A DNA stretch of 64,000 nucleotides from Microbacteriaceae bacterium (GCA_031177985.1 JAPSJW010000004.1:163787-227786); one strand, 5' to 3'. Counted from the stretch's first letter, positions 1-11,422 are shown. A program made the numbers and translations. Notes: generated by a model from the letters alone, not told the origin.

Positions 1-287
1 AGCGCGTGGCGATCGCGCGTGCCCTCGCCACCCGACCCGACCTGATCTTCGCCGACGAGCCGACGGGCAATCTCGACTCTCGCACGGGTCGCGAGGTGCT
101 CTCGCTGCTCAAGGAGGCGACGAGGGGCTATGGCCAGAGCATCGCGATGGTCACCCACGACCCGATCGCGGCGAGCTACGCCGACCGCATCCTCTTCCTC
201 GCCGACGGGCGCGTGGTCGAGGACCGCGGGCCGTCGACGGCGGAGGAGATCTCGAGCTTTATGCTCGGCATGGAGCGTGTCGCGTGA
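1..287 (+). CDS. ABC transporter ATP-binding protein (5' end outside window)
   Basis: C-terminal part of an ABC ATPase; reading frame is open to the left edge. The first visible residues RVAIARAL are the end of the signature region, followed by Walker [14 protein letters not shown] and the switch histidine in MVTHD. The NLDS form after DEPTG is typical of the MacB/LolD class that works with FtsX-like permeases. It overlaps the next gene, such a permease, by 4 bp (GTGA), so the two form one exporter. Walker A lies outside the window. Confidence 0.93.
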   Translation, partial: RVAIARALATRPDLIFADEPTGNLDSRTGREVLSLLKEATRGYGQSIAMVTHDPIAASYADRILFLADGRVVEDRGPSTAEEISSFMLGMERVA

Positions 288-1684
288 GCGGCGTGCGCTT
301 GAGGGAGCACGGCTCGAGCCTCCTCGTCAGCTCGCTGAGCGCCGCGTTCGGCGCGAGCATCCTGAGCGTCACCGACGCCCTGTCGGTCGCGATCGCGGGC
401 GACGAGGTGACGAGCGGCAGCGCGACCGTGCGGTTCGTGCTCAGCTTCATGGCCTGGGTCTTCATCGCGATCGCGGTGTACGTGGGATCCATCGTCACCG
501 CGAACACCTTCTCCACGATCATCGCCGGGCGCACCCGCACGATCGCCCTCAGGCGGCTCATCGGCGCGAGTGCACGACAGGAGCGTCGCGCCGTCGCGAA
601 GGAGGGGCTCGTCGTCGGGCTGATCGGCGCTGTGGTCGGCGGCGCGGTGGGGTCGGCCGTCGCTGCGGCGATCATCACCGTCGCCGTGGCGACCGGCTTC
701 ATGGATGATCTCGGCTACCGCTACCTGCAGCCCGCCGTGCTCTTCCCCATGGCGGTCGTGGCGCTCACGACCTGGCTCGCCTCGTGGGTGGGCTCCCGCC
801 GGGTGCTCACGGTGAGCCCGATGGAGGCGACCGGCGCCGCCGTCGAGGAGACCCGCGAGGAGGCCGCGGGCCACCGCGGTCGCAACGCCTTCGCGGTCGT
901 GCTCCTCGTGGTCGGCACCGCTCTCCTCGTCGCGGGAGTGCTGCTCGGGCTCATCACGCCACTCGGCGTGCTCGTCGGCGTCGTGGGCGGCATCCTCTCC
1001 TTCACCGGCGTGGTGCTCGCCGCGGGCCTCATCATGCCGCCGGCGCTGCGACTCGTCGGGAAGCTGTTCGGCTCGAGCGCCCCGGCGCGGCTCGCCGCCG
1101 AGAACGCCGTCCGCTACCCGGAGCGCAGCTCGCGCACGACGATCGGCCTCGTCATCGGAGTGACGCTCGTGACGATGTTCGCCGTCGCGATCGAGTCGTA
1201 CCAGGCGATGATCCGGGCCGCCCAGGAGGCGCAGCCCGAGGTCTACGCCGGCACCGATGAGATGCTCAACGTCACGGTCGTCGTCTTCTCGGTGCTCGTC
1301 GGCTTCAGCGCGCTCATCGCCGCCGCGGGGATGGTCAACAACCTGTCGCTCAGCGTGTTGCAGCGTTCCAGGGAGCTGGGACTCCTCCGGGCGCTCGGCT
1401 TCTCGAAGCAGCAGGTGCGGAGGATGATCCTGGCCGAGAGCGCCCAGCTCACCCTCGCCTCCGTTCTCGTCGGCCTCGTGCTCGGCACCTTCTACGGCTG
1501 GGCAGGAGCCCAGTCGGTGCTCGGCTCGATCAGCGGGAGCCCGGGGCTCATCGTGCCTGCGGTCCCGGTCGTGCTGCTCGCGACGGTGCTGGTCGGGGCG
1601 TCGCTGCTCACCCTGGGAGCCTCGCTCGCGCCCTCGCGGAGGGCCACCAGGGTCTCGCCGGTCAGCGCGCTCGCGATCGACTGA
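284..1684 (+). CDS. FtsX-like ABC transporter permease
   Basis: Membrane protein of 466 residues with two FtsX-type halves: hydrophobic segments near 40-75, 105-135, 150-170, 200-255, and after a soluble stretch again near 330-350, 385-410 and 425-450. The C-terminal half contains the usual [20 protein letters not shown] block and ends [18 protein letters not shown], a standard FtsX ending. Starts with GTG inside the end of the upstream ATPase gene, implying translational coupling. Substrate cannot be told from sequence; antimicrobial-peptide or lipoprotein-type export is the usual role of this class. Confidence 0.9.
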   Translation: MSGVRLREHGSSLLVSSLSAAFGASILSVTDALSVAIAGDEVTSGSATVRFVLSFMAWVFIAIAVYVGSIVTANTFSTIIAGRTRTIALRRLIGASARQERRAVAKEGLVVGLIGAVVGGAVGSAVAAAIITVAVATGFMDDLGYRYLQPAVLFPMAVVALTTWLASWVGSRRVLTVSPMEATGAAVEETREEAAGHRGRNAFAVVLLVVGTALLVAGVLLGLITPLGVLVGVVGGILSFTGVVLAAGLIMPPALRLVGKLFGSSAPARLAAENAVRYPERSSRTTIGLVIGVTLVTMFAVAIESYQAMIRAAQEAQPEVYAGTDEMLNVTVVVFSVLVGFSALIAAAGMVNNLSLSVLQRSRELGLLRALGFSKQQVRRMILAESAQLTLASVLVGLVLGTFYGWAGAQSVLGSISGSPGLIVPAVPVVLLATVLVGASLLTLGASLAPSRRATRVSPVSALAID

Positions 1685-1690
1685 GCAGGT

Positions 1691-1722
1691 TCGGGAGGGG
1701 GCCGGGAACGGCTCCCTCCCGA
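1691..1722 (+). terminator. hairpin terminator after the FtsX-like permease
   Basis: A stem of 13 pairs (1691-1703 with 1710-1722, one G-T pair) with a 6-nt loop lies 7 bp after the permease stop, followed by a moderately T-rich stretch. It separates the exporter operon from the leuA leader. Confidence 0.6.
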
Positions 1723-1739
1723 CTCGTTCTCGCCGGTGC

Positions 1740-1745
1740 TACCCT
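1740..1745 (+). promoter_or_regulatory. -10 element of the leuA leader transcript
   Basis: TACCCT lies 7 nt before the GTG of the leucine-rich leader ORF, the same spacing as at many other genes here, so the leader peptide is probably translated from the very 5' end of the transcript. Inference from spacing; no clear -35. Confidence 0.5.
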
Positions 1746-1752
1746 GGGAGAC

Positions 1753-1781
1753 GTGTTCGGAGCCCTCCTTCTCCTTAGTCG

Positions 1782-1797
<16 letters not shown>
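1753..1797 (+). CDS. leucine-rich leader peptide of leuA
   Basis: A 14-codon ORF, MFGALLLLSRRGEA, starting with GTG and ending in TAG. It carries four consecutive leucine codons (CTC CTT CTC CTT, 1765-1776) immediately before an 11-bp stem. Such Leu-codon leaders ahead of leuA are known in Actinobacteria and act by ribosome stalling when charged tRNA-Leu is scarce. The peptide itself has no expected function. Too short for ordinary gene callers. Confidence 0.8.
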
Positions 1798-3633
<1,836 letters not shown>

Positions 3634-3663
3634 CGCGCTGCCCGCGACACGCCGCGTGACGGA

Positions 3664-3712
3664 CGACACGCCGCGCCCGCCGGGTGCGCGTCGTCCCGGG
3701 CGCGGCGTGTCG
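3664..3712. terminator. bidirectional terminator between leuA and the acyltransferase gene
   Basis: A perfect 16-bp inverted repeat (3664-3679 with 3697-3712, 17-nt loop) sits between the two convergent genes. No T-run on either side, as is common in high-GC actinobacteria. Confidence 0.7.
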
Positions 3713-3725
3713 CGGCGCTGTGTGG

Positions 3726-5687
3726 TCAGCGCAGCAGCGGCTGCAGCGCCGCCCAGAGGTCGGGAGCGAGGGTCTCGCTGAACGCGACCGTCAGGTGGTG
3801 CTTGTCCCGGTAGACCAGCAGGTCGCCGAGGATGCGCGGGCAGGTGTCGGGGCAGATCCGGTCGGTCAGATCGAGGAAGGTGCCGCCCGACCCGCTCGTG
3901 GCCCGCTCCGTGACCGCATTCGTCTCGACGTCGACGGCGCGCTCGACCGGCAGGTCGCACTTGAGGGCGTCGTCGAGGTTGTCCGACAGGCACTCCGCCG
4001 CCTTGTCCGGGAACCGCGGGGTGTCGGCCATGACGACGACCTCGCTGTGGGCGCCGAGCGCCGACACGGTCGCTGCCACACCCGCCTCCCACTCCGCGCG
4101 CTCGTCGGCGCCCGGAGCCAGCTCACCGAGCGCGTAGTCTCCGATCACGACGACCTTCGGCGGATGCGCCGCGAGCTCTGCGAGCACCGCGTCACGCCAC
4201 GCCTCGCACTCCTCGTCGGGGCCGCCGTCGCGGTACTTCAGCACGTCGGCCGCGGGGCAGGACGCCTTCGTGAAGGTTCGGAGCTCGAAGCCGTGCTGCT
4301 CGCCGAGCCGGTCGAGCGGAGGGAACCAGTTGGCGGCATGTGAGTCGCCGAAGAGGGCCACGACGGTGTCGGCGCCGACGTCGCCGAACCGGCAGTCCTC
4401 GAAGGTCGAGGCTGTCCAGTGCGCGTGGCAGTCGTCGTCGTAGATGTCCGCCTTGTCGGCGCTCGCGTCGGCGAGCGAGGGGTTCAGGTCTCGGGGCACG
4501 AACGGCGTCGCCTGGCCCTCGACGACGGCATCCGTGCGAGACGAGCTGAGCGCCCCCGACGACACCCCGGCCGTGAGCGTGAGGGCGAGCGCGGTCGCGA
4601 CGGCGGTGGAGCCCGCAGCCGCTCCCAGGTAGGTGCGGGGCCGCGCGTGCGTGAGGCGGTCGCCCGTGAGGAACGGCCGCTCGACGAACCGGTGCAGCAG
4701 CCAGGCGATCGGCACCCCGGCGAGGGTCAGCAGCGCGCCCGCGAGGAACGAGAGCCCGCCCCAGGCGGACTCGGCCAGGTTCACGATCGGCCAGTGCACG
4801 AGGTAGAGCGAGTAGGAGAGTAGTCCGAGGGTCTGCATCACCCGCGGCGCGAGCACCGCCTCGGCTCCCCAGTGCACGGGTGCGGTGCCCGCCGCGATGA
4901 CGAGAGCGGTGCCGAGCACCGGCACGAGCGCGGCGAGCCCGGGGAAGGGAGTCGCCTCGGAGTAGGTGACGCCCGCGAGCACGACGGCGGCGAGTCCGGC
5001 CCAGCCGAGCGCGCCGCGCACAGCAGCGGGCACCCGGTCGAGGGCGGGAAGCGCCGCGACCAGCCCGCCGGCGGCGAACTCCCACGCGCGGGTGTGCAGC
5101 GAGAAGAACGCCCAGGTCTCGCTCGACCCGAGGGTGAGCTGGGACGCCACCAGCGACCCGACCGCGACGACCGCGATCACCGCAATGAGCATCCGACGGC
5201 CGCGGGCGAGAAGGGCGCAGAGGGCCAGCAGGGCGGGCCACAGCAGGTAGAACTGCTCCTCGACGCCGAGCGACCAGTAGTGCTGGAACGGTGAGGGCGC
5301 GGCATCCGCGAGGTAGTCGGTGGCGTTCGCCGCGAACCAGAGATTCGGCACGAAGAGCACCGTCGCGATCGCGTCGCGCAGCACCTCGATGACCCGGATC
5401 GGCGGCAGCACGATCAGCGCGGCGATCATCGTCGCGACGGCCACCACGAGCGCTGCGGGCAGGATGCGGCGCACCCGGCGCGCATAGAACGCGGCGAATG
5501 ACACCCGGCCCGAGCGGTCGAGCTCGCGCAGCAGGTGACCCGTGATGAGGAAGCCCGAGATCACGAAGAAGACATCGACCCCGACGTAGCCGCCCGGCAG
5601 GAACGGTGCCCCCGCGTGGTACACGAGCACGAGCACGATCGCCACGGCCCGCAGGCCCTGGATGTCGGCACGCCGCGCACGTTCCAT
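3726..5687 (-). CDS. acyltransferase 3 / SGNH-hydrolase fusion membrane protein
   Basis: OafB-like O-acetyltransferase of about 653 residues. The N-terminal membrane half shows the acyltransferase 3 marks RADIQGLRAVAI, VYHAG, GGYVGVDVFFVISGFLIT and HYWSLGVEEQFYLLWP, with about ten membrane segments. The C-terminal half is an SGNH domain with block I ALFGDSHAANW and the catalytic pair in VYRDKHHL. Such proteins acetylate cell-wall or surface glycans. The frame is also open to a GTG at 5753, which would overlap the upstream TRIC-like gene by 26 bp; I prefer the ATG at 5687 because family homology begins there, though its GGAGGG is too close to be a good ribosome site. Confidence 0.9.
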   Translation of the reverse strand: MERARRADIQGLRAVAIVLVLVYHAGAPFLPGGYVGVDVFFVISGFLITGHLLRELDRSGRVSFAAFYARRVRRILPAALVVAVATMIAALIVLPPIRVIEVLRDAIATVLFVPNLWFAANATDYLADAAPSPFQHYWSLGVEEQFYLLWPALLALCALLARGRRMLIAVIAVVAVGSLVASQLTLGSSETWAFFSLHTRAWEFAAGGLVAALPALDRVPAAVRGALGWAGLAAVVLAGVTYSEATPFPGLAALVPVLGTALVIAAGTAPVHWGAEAVLAPRVMQTLGLLSYSLYLVHWPIVNLAESAWGGLSFLAGALLTLAGVPIAWLLHRFVERPFLTGDRLTHARPRTYLGAAAGSTAVATALALTLTAGVSSGALSSSRTDAVVEGQATPFVPRDLNPSLADASADKADIYDDDCHAHWTASTFEDCRFGDVGADTVVALFGDSHAANWFPPLDRLGEQHGFELRTFTKASCPAADVLKYRDGGPDEECEAWRDAVLAELAAHPPKVVVIGDYALGELAPGADERAEWEAGVAATVSALGAHSEVVVMADTPRFPDKAAECLSDNLDDALKCDLPVERAVDVETNAVTERATSGSGGTFLDLTDRICPDTCPRILGDLLVYRDKHHLTVAFSETLAPDLWAALQPLLR

Positions 5688-5727
5688 CCCTCCATGAGAG
5701 ACCCGGAAGGTGGACGTGCGGTGAACG

Positions 5728-6396
5728 TCAGTCCCGGCGGCGGCGCCGGACACGGGGCAGGCGATCGATCGCGCGCTGCTCGGGGAGGCTCCAGGAGAAC
5801 AGCACGGCGAGCACCCGGACCCCGAACGTCACGGCCACCCCGACCGCCGCGGCCACGATCGGCAGCACACCGAAGGCGAGCAGCGCGACGATCGTCGCCG
5901 AACCCGCGACCGCCGCGACGGCGTACAGCGATCCGACGTGCATGAGTGCGATCGGCAGGTTCAGCAGCATGTCGCGCAGGATCGACCCGCCCACGGCGCT
6001 CAGCACCCCGACGAACACCGCGGGCACCTCGGGCAGCCCCATCGCGAGCGCCTTCGTCGTGCCGATCGCCCCGAAGAGGCCGATCGTGAGCGCGTCGAGC
6101 ACGGTGATGGTCATCGTGATGCGCCGCAGCACGCGTTCGAGCAGCATGCCGACGAGAGCGGCCGCCGTGGCGACGAGCAGGTACCCGTTGCTCGTCAGCG
6201 CGACAGGCACGTCGGCCAGCAGCACGTCGCGGATGAGCCCGCCCCCGAACCCGGTGGCGATCCCGATGATTGCGACCCCCAGCAGGTCGAGGCGCCGGTC
6301 CCGGAACTGGGCGGCGAAGAGCGCGCCCTGGAGCGCGCCGATGCCGATCGCCAAGAGGTCCGCCCAGAGCGGGATGGCGAAGGGCGCGTCGGTCAC
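5728..6396 (-). CDS. TRIC-family cation channel (YadS-like, UPF0126)
   Basis: Seven-segment membrane protein of 222 residues made of two similar halves, each with the family's glycine-rich loop before RD: GFGGGLIRDVLL near 50-62 and AVGGSILRDMLL near 135-146. Prokaryotic TRIC homologues are trimeric potassium-permeable channels. Ends in a basic tail RVRRRRRD. GTG start with TAGAGA 6 nt upstream suggests its own leaderless transcript. Confidence 0.88.
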   Translation of the reverse strand: MTDAPFAIPLWADLLAIGIGALQGALFAAQFRDRRLDLLGVAIIGIATGFGGGLIRDVLLADVPVALTSNGYLLVATAAALVGMLLERVLRRITMTITVLDALTIGLFGAIGTTKALAMGLPEVPAVFVGVLSAVGGSILRDMLLNLPIALMHVGSLYAVAAVAGSATIVALLAFGVLPIVAAAVGVAVTFGVRVLAVLFSWSLPEQRAIDRLPRVRRRRRD

Positions 6397-6412
6397 GCAC
6401 CCTCTCTACCAG

Positions 6413-7147
6413 CTACCCCTCCTGCGCCGCCGCCCACTCGCGGAATGTGACGCGTCCGTGGCCCGGCAGCCCCGCGAGGTGCTCACCGCGCCGGTAGGCG
6501 CCGAACAGCCGCCCGGGCAGGCGCAGCATCCGGATGCGCTTCCGCTCGCCGCGCGCCTCCAGCCACTGCTCGGCGAAGACCCGCACGTTCTCCACCTCCG
6601 GGCCGCCGATGTCGGCCACGCGGCCTGCCGGCTCCGCCGAGGCGAGTTCGACGAGGCGCTCGGCCACCTCCTCCGTCGCGATCGGCTGCACGGGGACGTC
6701 GGGCAGCCAGACGGTGCTCCGCCTCTGCGCCCGGACGGCGTCGGCGACGAACCCGTGGAACTGGGTCGCCCGCAGGATCGTGAAGGGCACGCCCGACTCG
6801 GCGATCGCCTGCTCGCTGCGCACCTTGTCGCGGTAGTAGCCGTACGGCACGCGATCGACGCCCACGATCGACACGAACACGAGGTGCCGCGTGCCTGCCT
6901 CCCGCATCGCGTCGAGCAGCCGGCGGGTCTGCTTCAGGTCGCGGAACCTCGTCGTTGCGAGATGCACGACGACATCGATGTCCTCGAGGGCGTGAGCCAC
7001 TCCTTCGCCGGTGGAGAGGTCGGCGACCCGATGCCCGTCGCCGGGCTTGCGGCTCAGCACCCATGTCTCGAAGCCGCGCTGGCGCATCCGCTGCACCGTC
7101 GGTCGCCCCAAGCCTCCCGTGCCGCCCGTCACGAGCACCGTCGTCAT
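6413..7147 (-). CDS. NmrA-like NAD(P)-binding oxidoreductase/epimerase
   Basis: Atypical short-chain dehydrogenase of 244 residues. The nucleotide-binding loop TGGTGGLG is at residues 8-15, followed by VVHLAT; the usual catalytic tyrosine appears in PYGYYRDK near residue 103. It has a strong AGGAGG 7 nt before the ATG and lies 37 bp downstream of an ECF41-type sigma gene on the same strand. ECF41 sigma factors are regularly paired with a carboxymuconolactone decarboxylase, oxidoreductase or epimerase gene that is their main target, and this protein fits that role. Substrate unknown. Confidence 0.85.
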   Translation of the reverse strand: MTTVLVTGGTGGLGRPTVQRMRQRGFETWVLSRKPGDGHRVADLSTGEGVAHALEDIDVVVHLATTRFRDLKQTRRLLDAMREAGTRHLVFVSIVGVDRVPYGYYRDKVRSEQAIAESGVPFTILRATQFHGFVADAVRAQRRSTVWLPDVPVQPIATEEVAERLVELASAEPAGRVADIGGPEVENVRVFAEQWLEARGERKRIRMLRLPGRLFGAYRRGEHLAGLPGHGRVTFREWAAAQEG

Positions 7148-7184
7148 TCGGATTCCTCCTGTTGCCGGCCTTGGTAGAGGTGCG

Positions 7185-8039
7185 TCACGACTGTGACCGC
7201 GTGAGCTTCTCGGGGTTGCGCACGATGAGGATGCGCGTGATGCCCCCCGGGCCGACCTCGACGGTTCCGAGGCCCGCCGGCTGACCGTCGAAGATGAGGC
7301 CGAACCCCGGCTCGCCGTTCACGTCGACCGGGTACAGCGCGAAGCGGTCCGCGTTCTTGCGCCGCACGCCGGCGAGGAACGAGGCCACCCTGTCCCGTCC
7401 GAGCACCGGGCGGCGCGCAGCCTGGGCCAGGCCGCCGCCGTCAGCGATCGCGACGACGTCCTCCGCGAGCACCGACTCGAGCACGTCGAGGTCCCCGTTG
7501 TCCGCCGCGGCGATGAACGCCGAGAGCAGCCGCTCCCGCTCCTGGCGGGTGACCGAGGCGTCGCGCTCGCGGGCGAGGTGGGCGCGGGCGCGGGTCGCGA
7601 GCTGGCGTGCGTTCGCCTCGCTCGTCTCGAGGATCTCGGCGATGCGCCGGTAGGGGTAGTCGAAAGCCTCGTGCAGCACGTAGGCAGCGCGCTCGGCGGG
7701 GGAGAGCCGCTCGAGCAGCAGGAGCACGGCGAGGGAGAGCGCCTCGGCGCGCTCCGCTCCCAGCGTCGGATCGTCCTCCGTAGAGACGGGCTCGGGCAGC
7801 CACGGCCCGATGTAGGTCTCCCGGCGCACCCTCGCGGAGTCGAGCGCGGTGAGCGAGAGCCGGGTGACGATCGTCGCGAGGAACGCGCCCGGGTTCTCGA
7901 CGGCCGTGTCGTTGCGGTCCCAGCGCAGCCAGGCGTCCTGCACGACGTCCTCGGCCTCGGCGACCGAGCCGAGCATCCGGTAGGCGATGCCGAAGAGCCG
8001 GCCCCTGTGCTGCTGGAAGACGTCGGCAGAACCGCTCAT
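7185..8039 (-). CDS. ECF41-family RNA polymerase sigma factor (SigJ-like)
   Basis: 284 residues: sigma-70 region 2 (about 10-75, [24 protein letters not shown]), region 4 (about 110-160) and a C-terminal SnoaL-like domain (about 165-280). The ECF41 marks are present: YIGPWLPEP in the linker, DGGG in the SnoaL-like domain and NPEKL near the C terminus. In this family the extension replaces a separate anti-sigma factor. CAGAAT 6 nt before the ATG suggests a leaderless transcript. The partner oxidoreductase gene follows directly. Confidence 0.92.
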   Translation of the reverse strand: MSGSADVFQQHRGRLFGIAYRMLGSVAEAEDVVQDAWLRWDRNDTAVENPGAFLATIVTRLSLTALDSARVRRETYIGPWLPEPVSTEDDPTLGAERAEALSLAVLLLLERLSPAERAAYVLHEAFDYPYRRIAEILETSEANARQLATRARAHLARERDASVTRQERERLLSAFIAAADNGDLDVLESVLAEDVVAIADGGGLAQAARRPVLGRDRVASFLAGVRRKNADRFALYPVDVNGEPGFGLIFDGQPAGLGTVEVGPGGITRILIVRNPEKLTRSQS

Positions 8040-8045
8040 GCGCTC

Positions 8046-8051
8046 ATTCTG
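8046..8051 (-). promoter_or_regulatory. -10 element of the ECF41 sigma gene
   Basis: CAGAAT on the minus strand, exactly 6 nt before the ATG at 8039. Inferred from spacing. Confidence 0.4.
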
Positions 8052-8097
8052 CCGTGCCCCGCCGTCACGTCGCCCGCATCCGGCCGGTGGTGCAGGG

Positions 8098-8103
8098 GAT
8101 ACT
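8098..8103 (+). promoter_or_regulatory. -10 element of recO
   Basis: GATACT, 6 nt before the GTG of recO, with no Shine-Dalgarno between; leaderless start inferred. Confidence 0.45.
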
Positions 8104-8109
8104 GGGACC

Positions 8110-8838
8110 GTGCCGCTCTACCGGGATGAAGCCGTCGTGCTGCGCACCCACAAGCTGGGTGAGGCCGACCGCATCGTCACCATGCTCTCGCGGCAGCACG
8201 GCAAGATCCGCGCGGTCGCCAAGGGGGTGCGGCGCACCGCCTCGAAGTTCGGCGCGCGGCTGGAGCCCTTCATGGTCGCGGACGTGCAGCTCTACGAGGG
8301 CCGGAGCCTCGACATCATCACCCAGGCGGAGTCCCTCGCCTCATACGGTGCCGACATCTCCGCCGATTACGGCTGCTACACCGCGGCGAGCGCGATGGTC
8401 GAGACGGCCGACAAGATCACGGACGACGACGGGTCGCTGCAGCAGTACCTGCTGCTGGTCGGAGCGCTGCGCTCCCTCGCGCGGCGCGAGCACGGCCCCT
8501 CCGTCACGCTCGACTCGTACCTCCTGCGCTCGCTCTCGATCGCCGGCTGGGCGCCGAGCTTCGTCGACTGCGCCGTCACGGGGGAGCCCGGGCCCCACAC
8601 CTACTTCGTGCCGCAGCTCGGCGGTGTCGTCGCCGACTCCGTAGCGCCGCCCGGTGCAGCGCGGCTCGACCCCGCCACGGTCTCGCTGCTCGGCGCGCTG
8701 CTGTCCGGCGACTGGACGACCGTCGACACCGCATCCGACCTGTCGCGCAACCAGGCGAGCGGAGTCGTCGCCGCCTACACCCAGTTCCACCTCGAGCGCG
8801 GCCTCCGCTCCCTGCAGCACGTCGATCGGCGCGCATGA
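8110..8838 (+). CDS. recO: DNA repair protein RecO
   Basis: Recombination mediator that helps RecR load RecA on SSB-coated DNA. 242 residues. The N-terminal OB fold starts [20 protein letters not shown], the usual RecO opening, which fixes the GTG start although the frame is open further upstream. The C-terminal region that holds a four-cysteine zinc site in many RecO proteins reads [13 protein letters not shown]...GGVVADS, leaving one of the usual cysteines. It overlaps uppS by 4 bp (ATGA), a pairing common in actinobacteria. Confidence 0.95.
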   Translation: MPLYRDEAVVLRTHKLGEADRIVTMLSRQHGKIRAVAKGVRRTASKFGARLEPFMVADVQLYEGRSLDIITQAESLASYGADISADYGCYTAASAMVETADKITDDDGSLQQYLLLVGALRSLARREHGPSVTLDSYLLRSLSIAGWAPSFVDCAVTGEPGPHTYFVPQLGGVVADSVAPPGAARLDPATVSLLGALLSGDWTTVDTASDLSRNQASGVVAAYTQFHLERGLRSLQHVDRRA

Positions 8839-9638
8839 GCCCCGTCCGGAAGACGCACAAGGACGCCGTCGACTTCCGCCCGCTCGACTGGACCGGCCTG
8901 TACCCGCCGGCGCTGCCCGCCGCGGCCGTGCCGCAGCACGTCGCGCTCGTCATGGACGGGAACGGTCGTTGGGCGAACGCTCGCGGGCTTCCCCGGGTGG
9001 AGGGGCACAAGGCGGGCGAGGCGTCGCTGCTCGACGTCGTCGCCGGCGCCATCCAGATCGGCGTGAAGCACCTCAGCGTCTACGCCTTCTCGACCGAGAA
9101 CTGGTCGCGGTCGCCCGACGAGGTGCGCTTCCTCATGGGCTTCAACCGCGACGTGCTGCACCGCCGCCGCGACCAGCTGAACGAGTGGGGCGTCCGCGTG
9201 CGCTGGGCAGGACGCACCCCGCGGCTCTGGTCGTCCGTCATCAAGGAGCTGCAGTTCGCCGAGCGCCTGACCGCGGGCAACGACGTCCTGACCCTCACGA
9301 TGTGCGTCAACTACGGCGGACGCACCGAGCTCGCCGACGCGGTGCGCTCGATCGCCGACGACGTCGCGGCGGGGCGGCTGCGCCCATCCGCCGTCTCGGA
9401 GAAGCTCATCCAGAAGCGGCTCTACGCCCCCGAGCTGCCCGACGTCGACCTGTTCGTGCGCAGCTCGGGCGAGCAGCGCACCTCGAACTTCATGCTGTGG
9501 CAGAGCGCCTATGCCGAGATGGTCTTCCTCGACACCCTGTGGCCCGACTTCACCCGCGAGCAGCTCTGGCGGGCGATCGAGATCTACGCCTCGCGCGACC
9601 GCCGCTTCGGGGGAGCCGTCGACGCCCCAAAGGTCTGA
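8835..9638 (+). CDS. uppS: isoprenyl transferase (undecaprenyl diphosphate synthase)
   Basis: Builds long-chain polyprenyl diphosphate, the lipid carrier for cell-wall precursors. 267 residues. Motifs: [11 protein letters not shown] with catalytic D41, [13 protein letters not shown] near 86, and the substrate-binding [15 protein letters not shown] near 217-231. Coupled to recO by a 4-bp overlap. The last 55 bp overlap the 3' end of the convergent P-loop gene. Confidence 0.96.
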   Translation: MSPVRKTHKDAVDFRPLDWTGLYPPALPAAAVPQHVALVMDGNGRWANARGLPRVEGHKAGEASLLDVVAGAIQIGVKHLSVYAFSTENWSRSPDEVRFLMGFNRDVLHRRRDQLNEWGVRVRWAGRTPRLWSSVIKELQFAERLTAGNDVLTLTMCVNYGGRTELADAVRSIADDVAAGRLRPSAVSEKLIQKRLYAPELPDVDLFVRSSGEQRTSNFMLWQSAYAEMVFLDTLWPDFTREQLWRAIEIYASRDRRFGGAVDAPKV

Positions 9639-10174
9639 TCCAGCCAGCGCTCCGCATCGCGCGGGGTGCGCAGCCGCACGATCGCCAGGTGCGGGGCGGT
9701 GCGCTGCAGCTCCGTCAACCGTTCCGCGTACACGTGCCGGTGCTGCCATGCCCAGCGCACGATGTGCTCAGGGTCGGTGAAGAAGGTGCGCAGCGGCGGC
9801 TCGCGGTTGCCGTTCCAGAGCTCCTCGTTGATCATCCGCCGCCGCAGCGTGCGCCGGATCACTCGCGACATCGCGAGTGCGATCGGGTAGTCGAGCCAGA
9901 GAAGGGTGTCGGCACGTTCGGCGAGCAGCTGGCGTACGGGCGCGTACTGCCACTCGGTCACCCACTGCGGGCTCCGCGTGAGCAGCTCCACCTCGGTCTC
10001 GAACTCGGGCCGCGGCGTCCAGTCCGGTCCGTGGAAGAGCCCGTCGATCTCCGTGTGGGGGATCCCGCTTCGAGCCGCGATCCCGCGCGCGAGGGTGCTC
10101 TTCCCGACGCCCGAGATCCCGGCCACGAGGATCCGCCGGGGCGGACGCGGCAGGGGGTCCTCGGCGCCGAGCAT
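9584..10174 (-). CDS. P-loop ATPase/kinase, topology-modulation (FlaR)-like
   Basis: 196 residues with Walker [10 protein letters not shown] near residue 20-28, then the [10 protein letters not shown] block seen in the small adenylate-kinase-like FlaR or topology modulation proteins, and LLWLDYP before a basic lid-like RRTLRRRM. Nucleotide binding is clear; the acceptor substrate is not. Its last 18 codons run antisense through the end of uppS. TAGCAT 6 nt before the ATG suggests a leaderless mRNA. Confidence 0.82.
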   Translation of the reverse strand: MLGAEDPLPRPPRRILVAGISGVGKSTLARGIAARSGIPHTEIDGLFHGPDWTPRPEFETEVELLTRSPQWVTEWQYAPVRQLLAERADTLLWLDYPIALAMSRVIRRTLRRRMINEELWNGNREPPLRTFFTDPEHIVRWAWQHRHVYAERLTELQRTAPHLAIVRLRTPRDAERWLDQTFGASTAPPKRRSREA

Positions 10175-10180
10175 CCGGTC

Positions 10181-10186
10181 ATGCTA
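10181..10186 (-). promoter_or_regulatory. -10 element of the P-loop kinase gene
   Basis: TAGCAT on the minus strand, 6 nt before the ATG at 10174. Confidence 0.45.
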
Positions 10187-10226
10187 GCGGCGGCGCCCCT
10201 CCGTGTCCCGCCTCCGGCACCCCACG

Positions 10227-10302
10227 GTCGGAAACTCAGGACATCCACCTCCCACCGCCACACTCGGGCCGCGAATGCGGCCGGATCTCCTGAGTTTCCG
10301 AC
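10227..10302. repeat. 76-bp inverted-repeat element, copy 1
   Basis: Left arm GTCGGAAACTCAGGACATCC, right arm GGATCTCCTGAGTTTCCGAC. The variable centre contains its own perfect hairpin (GGCCGC-GAAT-GCGGCC). It lies between two divergent genes, so it is not a simple terminator. Five related copies occur in this window. Confidence 0.92.
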
Positions 10303-10366
10303 ACTCGGGCCACGGGACGGCAACTGGCTCTTGAGTGCGTCCGTCGCCCGGACCACCCTGTAACGC

Positions 10367-11413
10367 ATGACCTCCCCCGAACTCGCGGCCGCGATCGAGG
10401 CGTTCGGCGATCCGCGCGGATACCTCGCCGTCGCGTCGATCGGCATCCCGCCCCGGCAGGCTGTCGATGCCCTCACCGCCGACCTCGCCGCGTGGGCCGC
10501 CGCCGACCGCGACCCGCAGGGCTACGACCCGGTCATCCGGAGCACCCGCGCCTCCTACGCGAACCTGGTCGGCGTCGCACCCGAGCGGGTCGCGATCGGA
10601 TCGCAGACCTCGGTGCTCGCGTCGATCGCTGCGGCCGCCGTCCCGCCGGGTGCCGAGGTCGTCCTCCCCTCCGGCGACTTCTCGTCGATGGTGTTCCCGT
10701 TCCTGCAGCGCCCGGACATCCGCGTGCGGCACGTCCCGCTCTCGGGTCTCGCGGATGCGGTGACCGACGGAACCTGGATGGTCGCGTTCTCCCTGGTCCA
10801 GTCCGCGACCGGGGAGGTCGCTGACGTCGCGGCCGTCCGCGAGGCCGCCGCCCGCGTCGGTGCGTACACCTTCTGCGACACGACGCAGGCGGTGGGCGTC
10901 CACCCCGTCGACGCCTCCGACTACGACCTCACCGTCTGCCACAGCTACAAGTGGCTCTGCGCCCCACGTGGGGTCGCCTTCCTCACCATCTCCGACCGCA
11001 TCAACCCGGTGCTCACTCCTCTGCACGCCGGCTGGTACGCGGGCGCCGACGTGTGGCGCAGCGTCTACGGGCCCGAGATGGCGCTCGCGACGGATGCGCG
11101 CCGCTTCGACGTCTCGCCCGCCTGGCAGGCCTGGATCGGCGCGGAGCAGTCGATCGCGCTCTTCGCGGGCCTCGACATCCGGGAGGTGTGGGACCGCACC
11201 TCCGGCCTCGGCGACGCCCTCTGCGACGAGCTCGGCATCCCACAGCAGCACCAGGCGATCGTCACCTGGCCAGACCCGTTCGGGCAGGACCTCGTGAAGC
11301 TCATCGACGCCGGCATCCGCGTCTCGGGCCGCGCCGGCCGCGTGCGGGCGAGCTTCCATCTCTGGAACGACGAGTCCGACGTGGAGGCCGTGGCGAGGGT
11401 GCTGCGCGCCTGA
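10367..11413 (+). CDS. class V aminotransferase-fold PLP enzyme
   Basis: 348 residues of the fold-type I, class V group (cysteine desulfurase/kynureninase-like). The PLP lysine is in [12 protein letters not shown] near residue 190, preceded by the cofactor aspartate in [23 protein letters not shown] is the usual cofactor-phosphate loop region. There is no nearby iron-sulfur or tryptophan pathway gene, so I cannot assign a substrate. It stands alone between a repeat element and glyS. Confidence 0.85.
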   Translation: MTSPELAAAIEAFGDPRGYLAVASIGIPPRQAVDALTADLAAWAAADRDPQGYDPVIRSTRASYANLVGVAPERVAIGSQTSVLASIAAAAVPPGAEVVLPSGDFSSMVFPFLQRPDIRVRHVPLSGLADAVTDGTWMVAFSLVQSATGEVADVAAVREAAARVGAYTFCDTTQAVGVHPVDASDYDLTVCHSYKWLCAPRGVAFLTISDRINPVLTPLHAGWYAGADVWRSVYGPEMALATDARRFDVSPAWQAWIGAEQSIALFAGLDIREVWDRTSGLGDALCDELGIPQQHQAIVTWPDPFGQDLVKLIDAGIRVSGRAGRVRASFHLWNDESDVEAVARVLRA

Positions 11414-11416
11414 CGG

Positions 11417-11422
11417 TAGGCT
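11417..11422 (+). promoter_or_regulatory. -10 element of glyS
   Basis: TAGGCT, 49 nt before the GTG of glyS, which by contrast has a GGAGGA ribosome site. Plausible sigma-70-type -10; no clear -35. Confidence 0.35.

Noticed and set aside
10227..10302. Repeat copy 1 as a transcription terminator
   Set aside because: It lies between the 5' ends of two divergent genes and lacks a T-run, so no transcript would end there.
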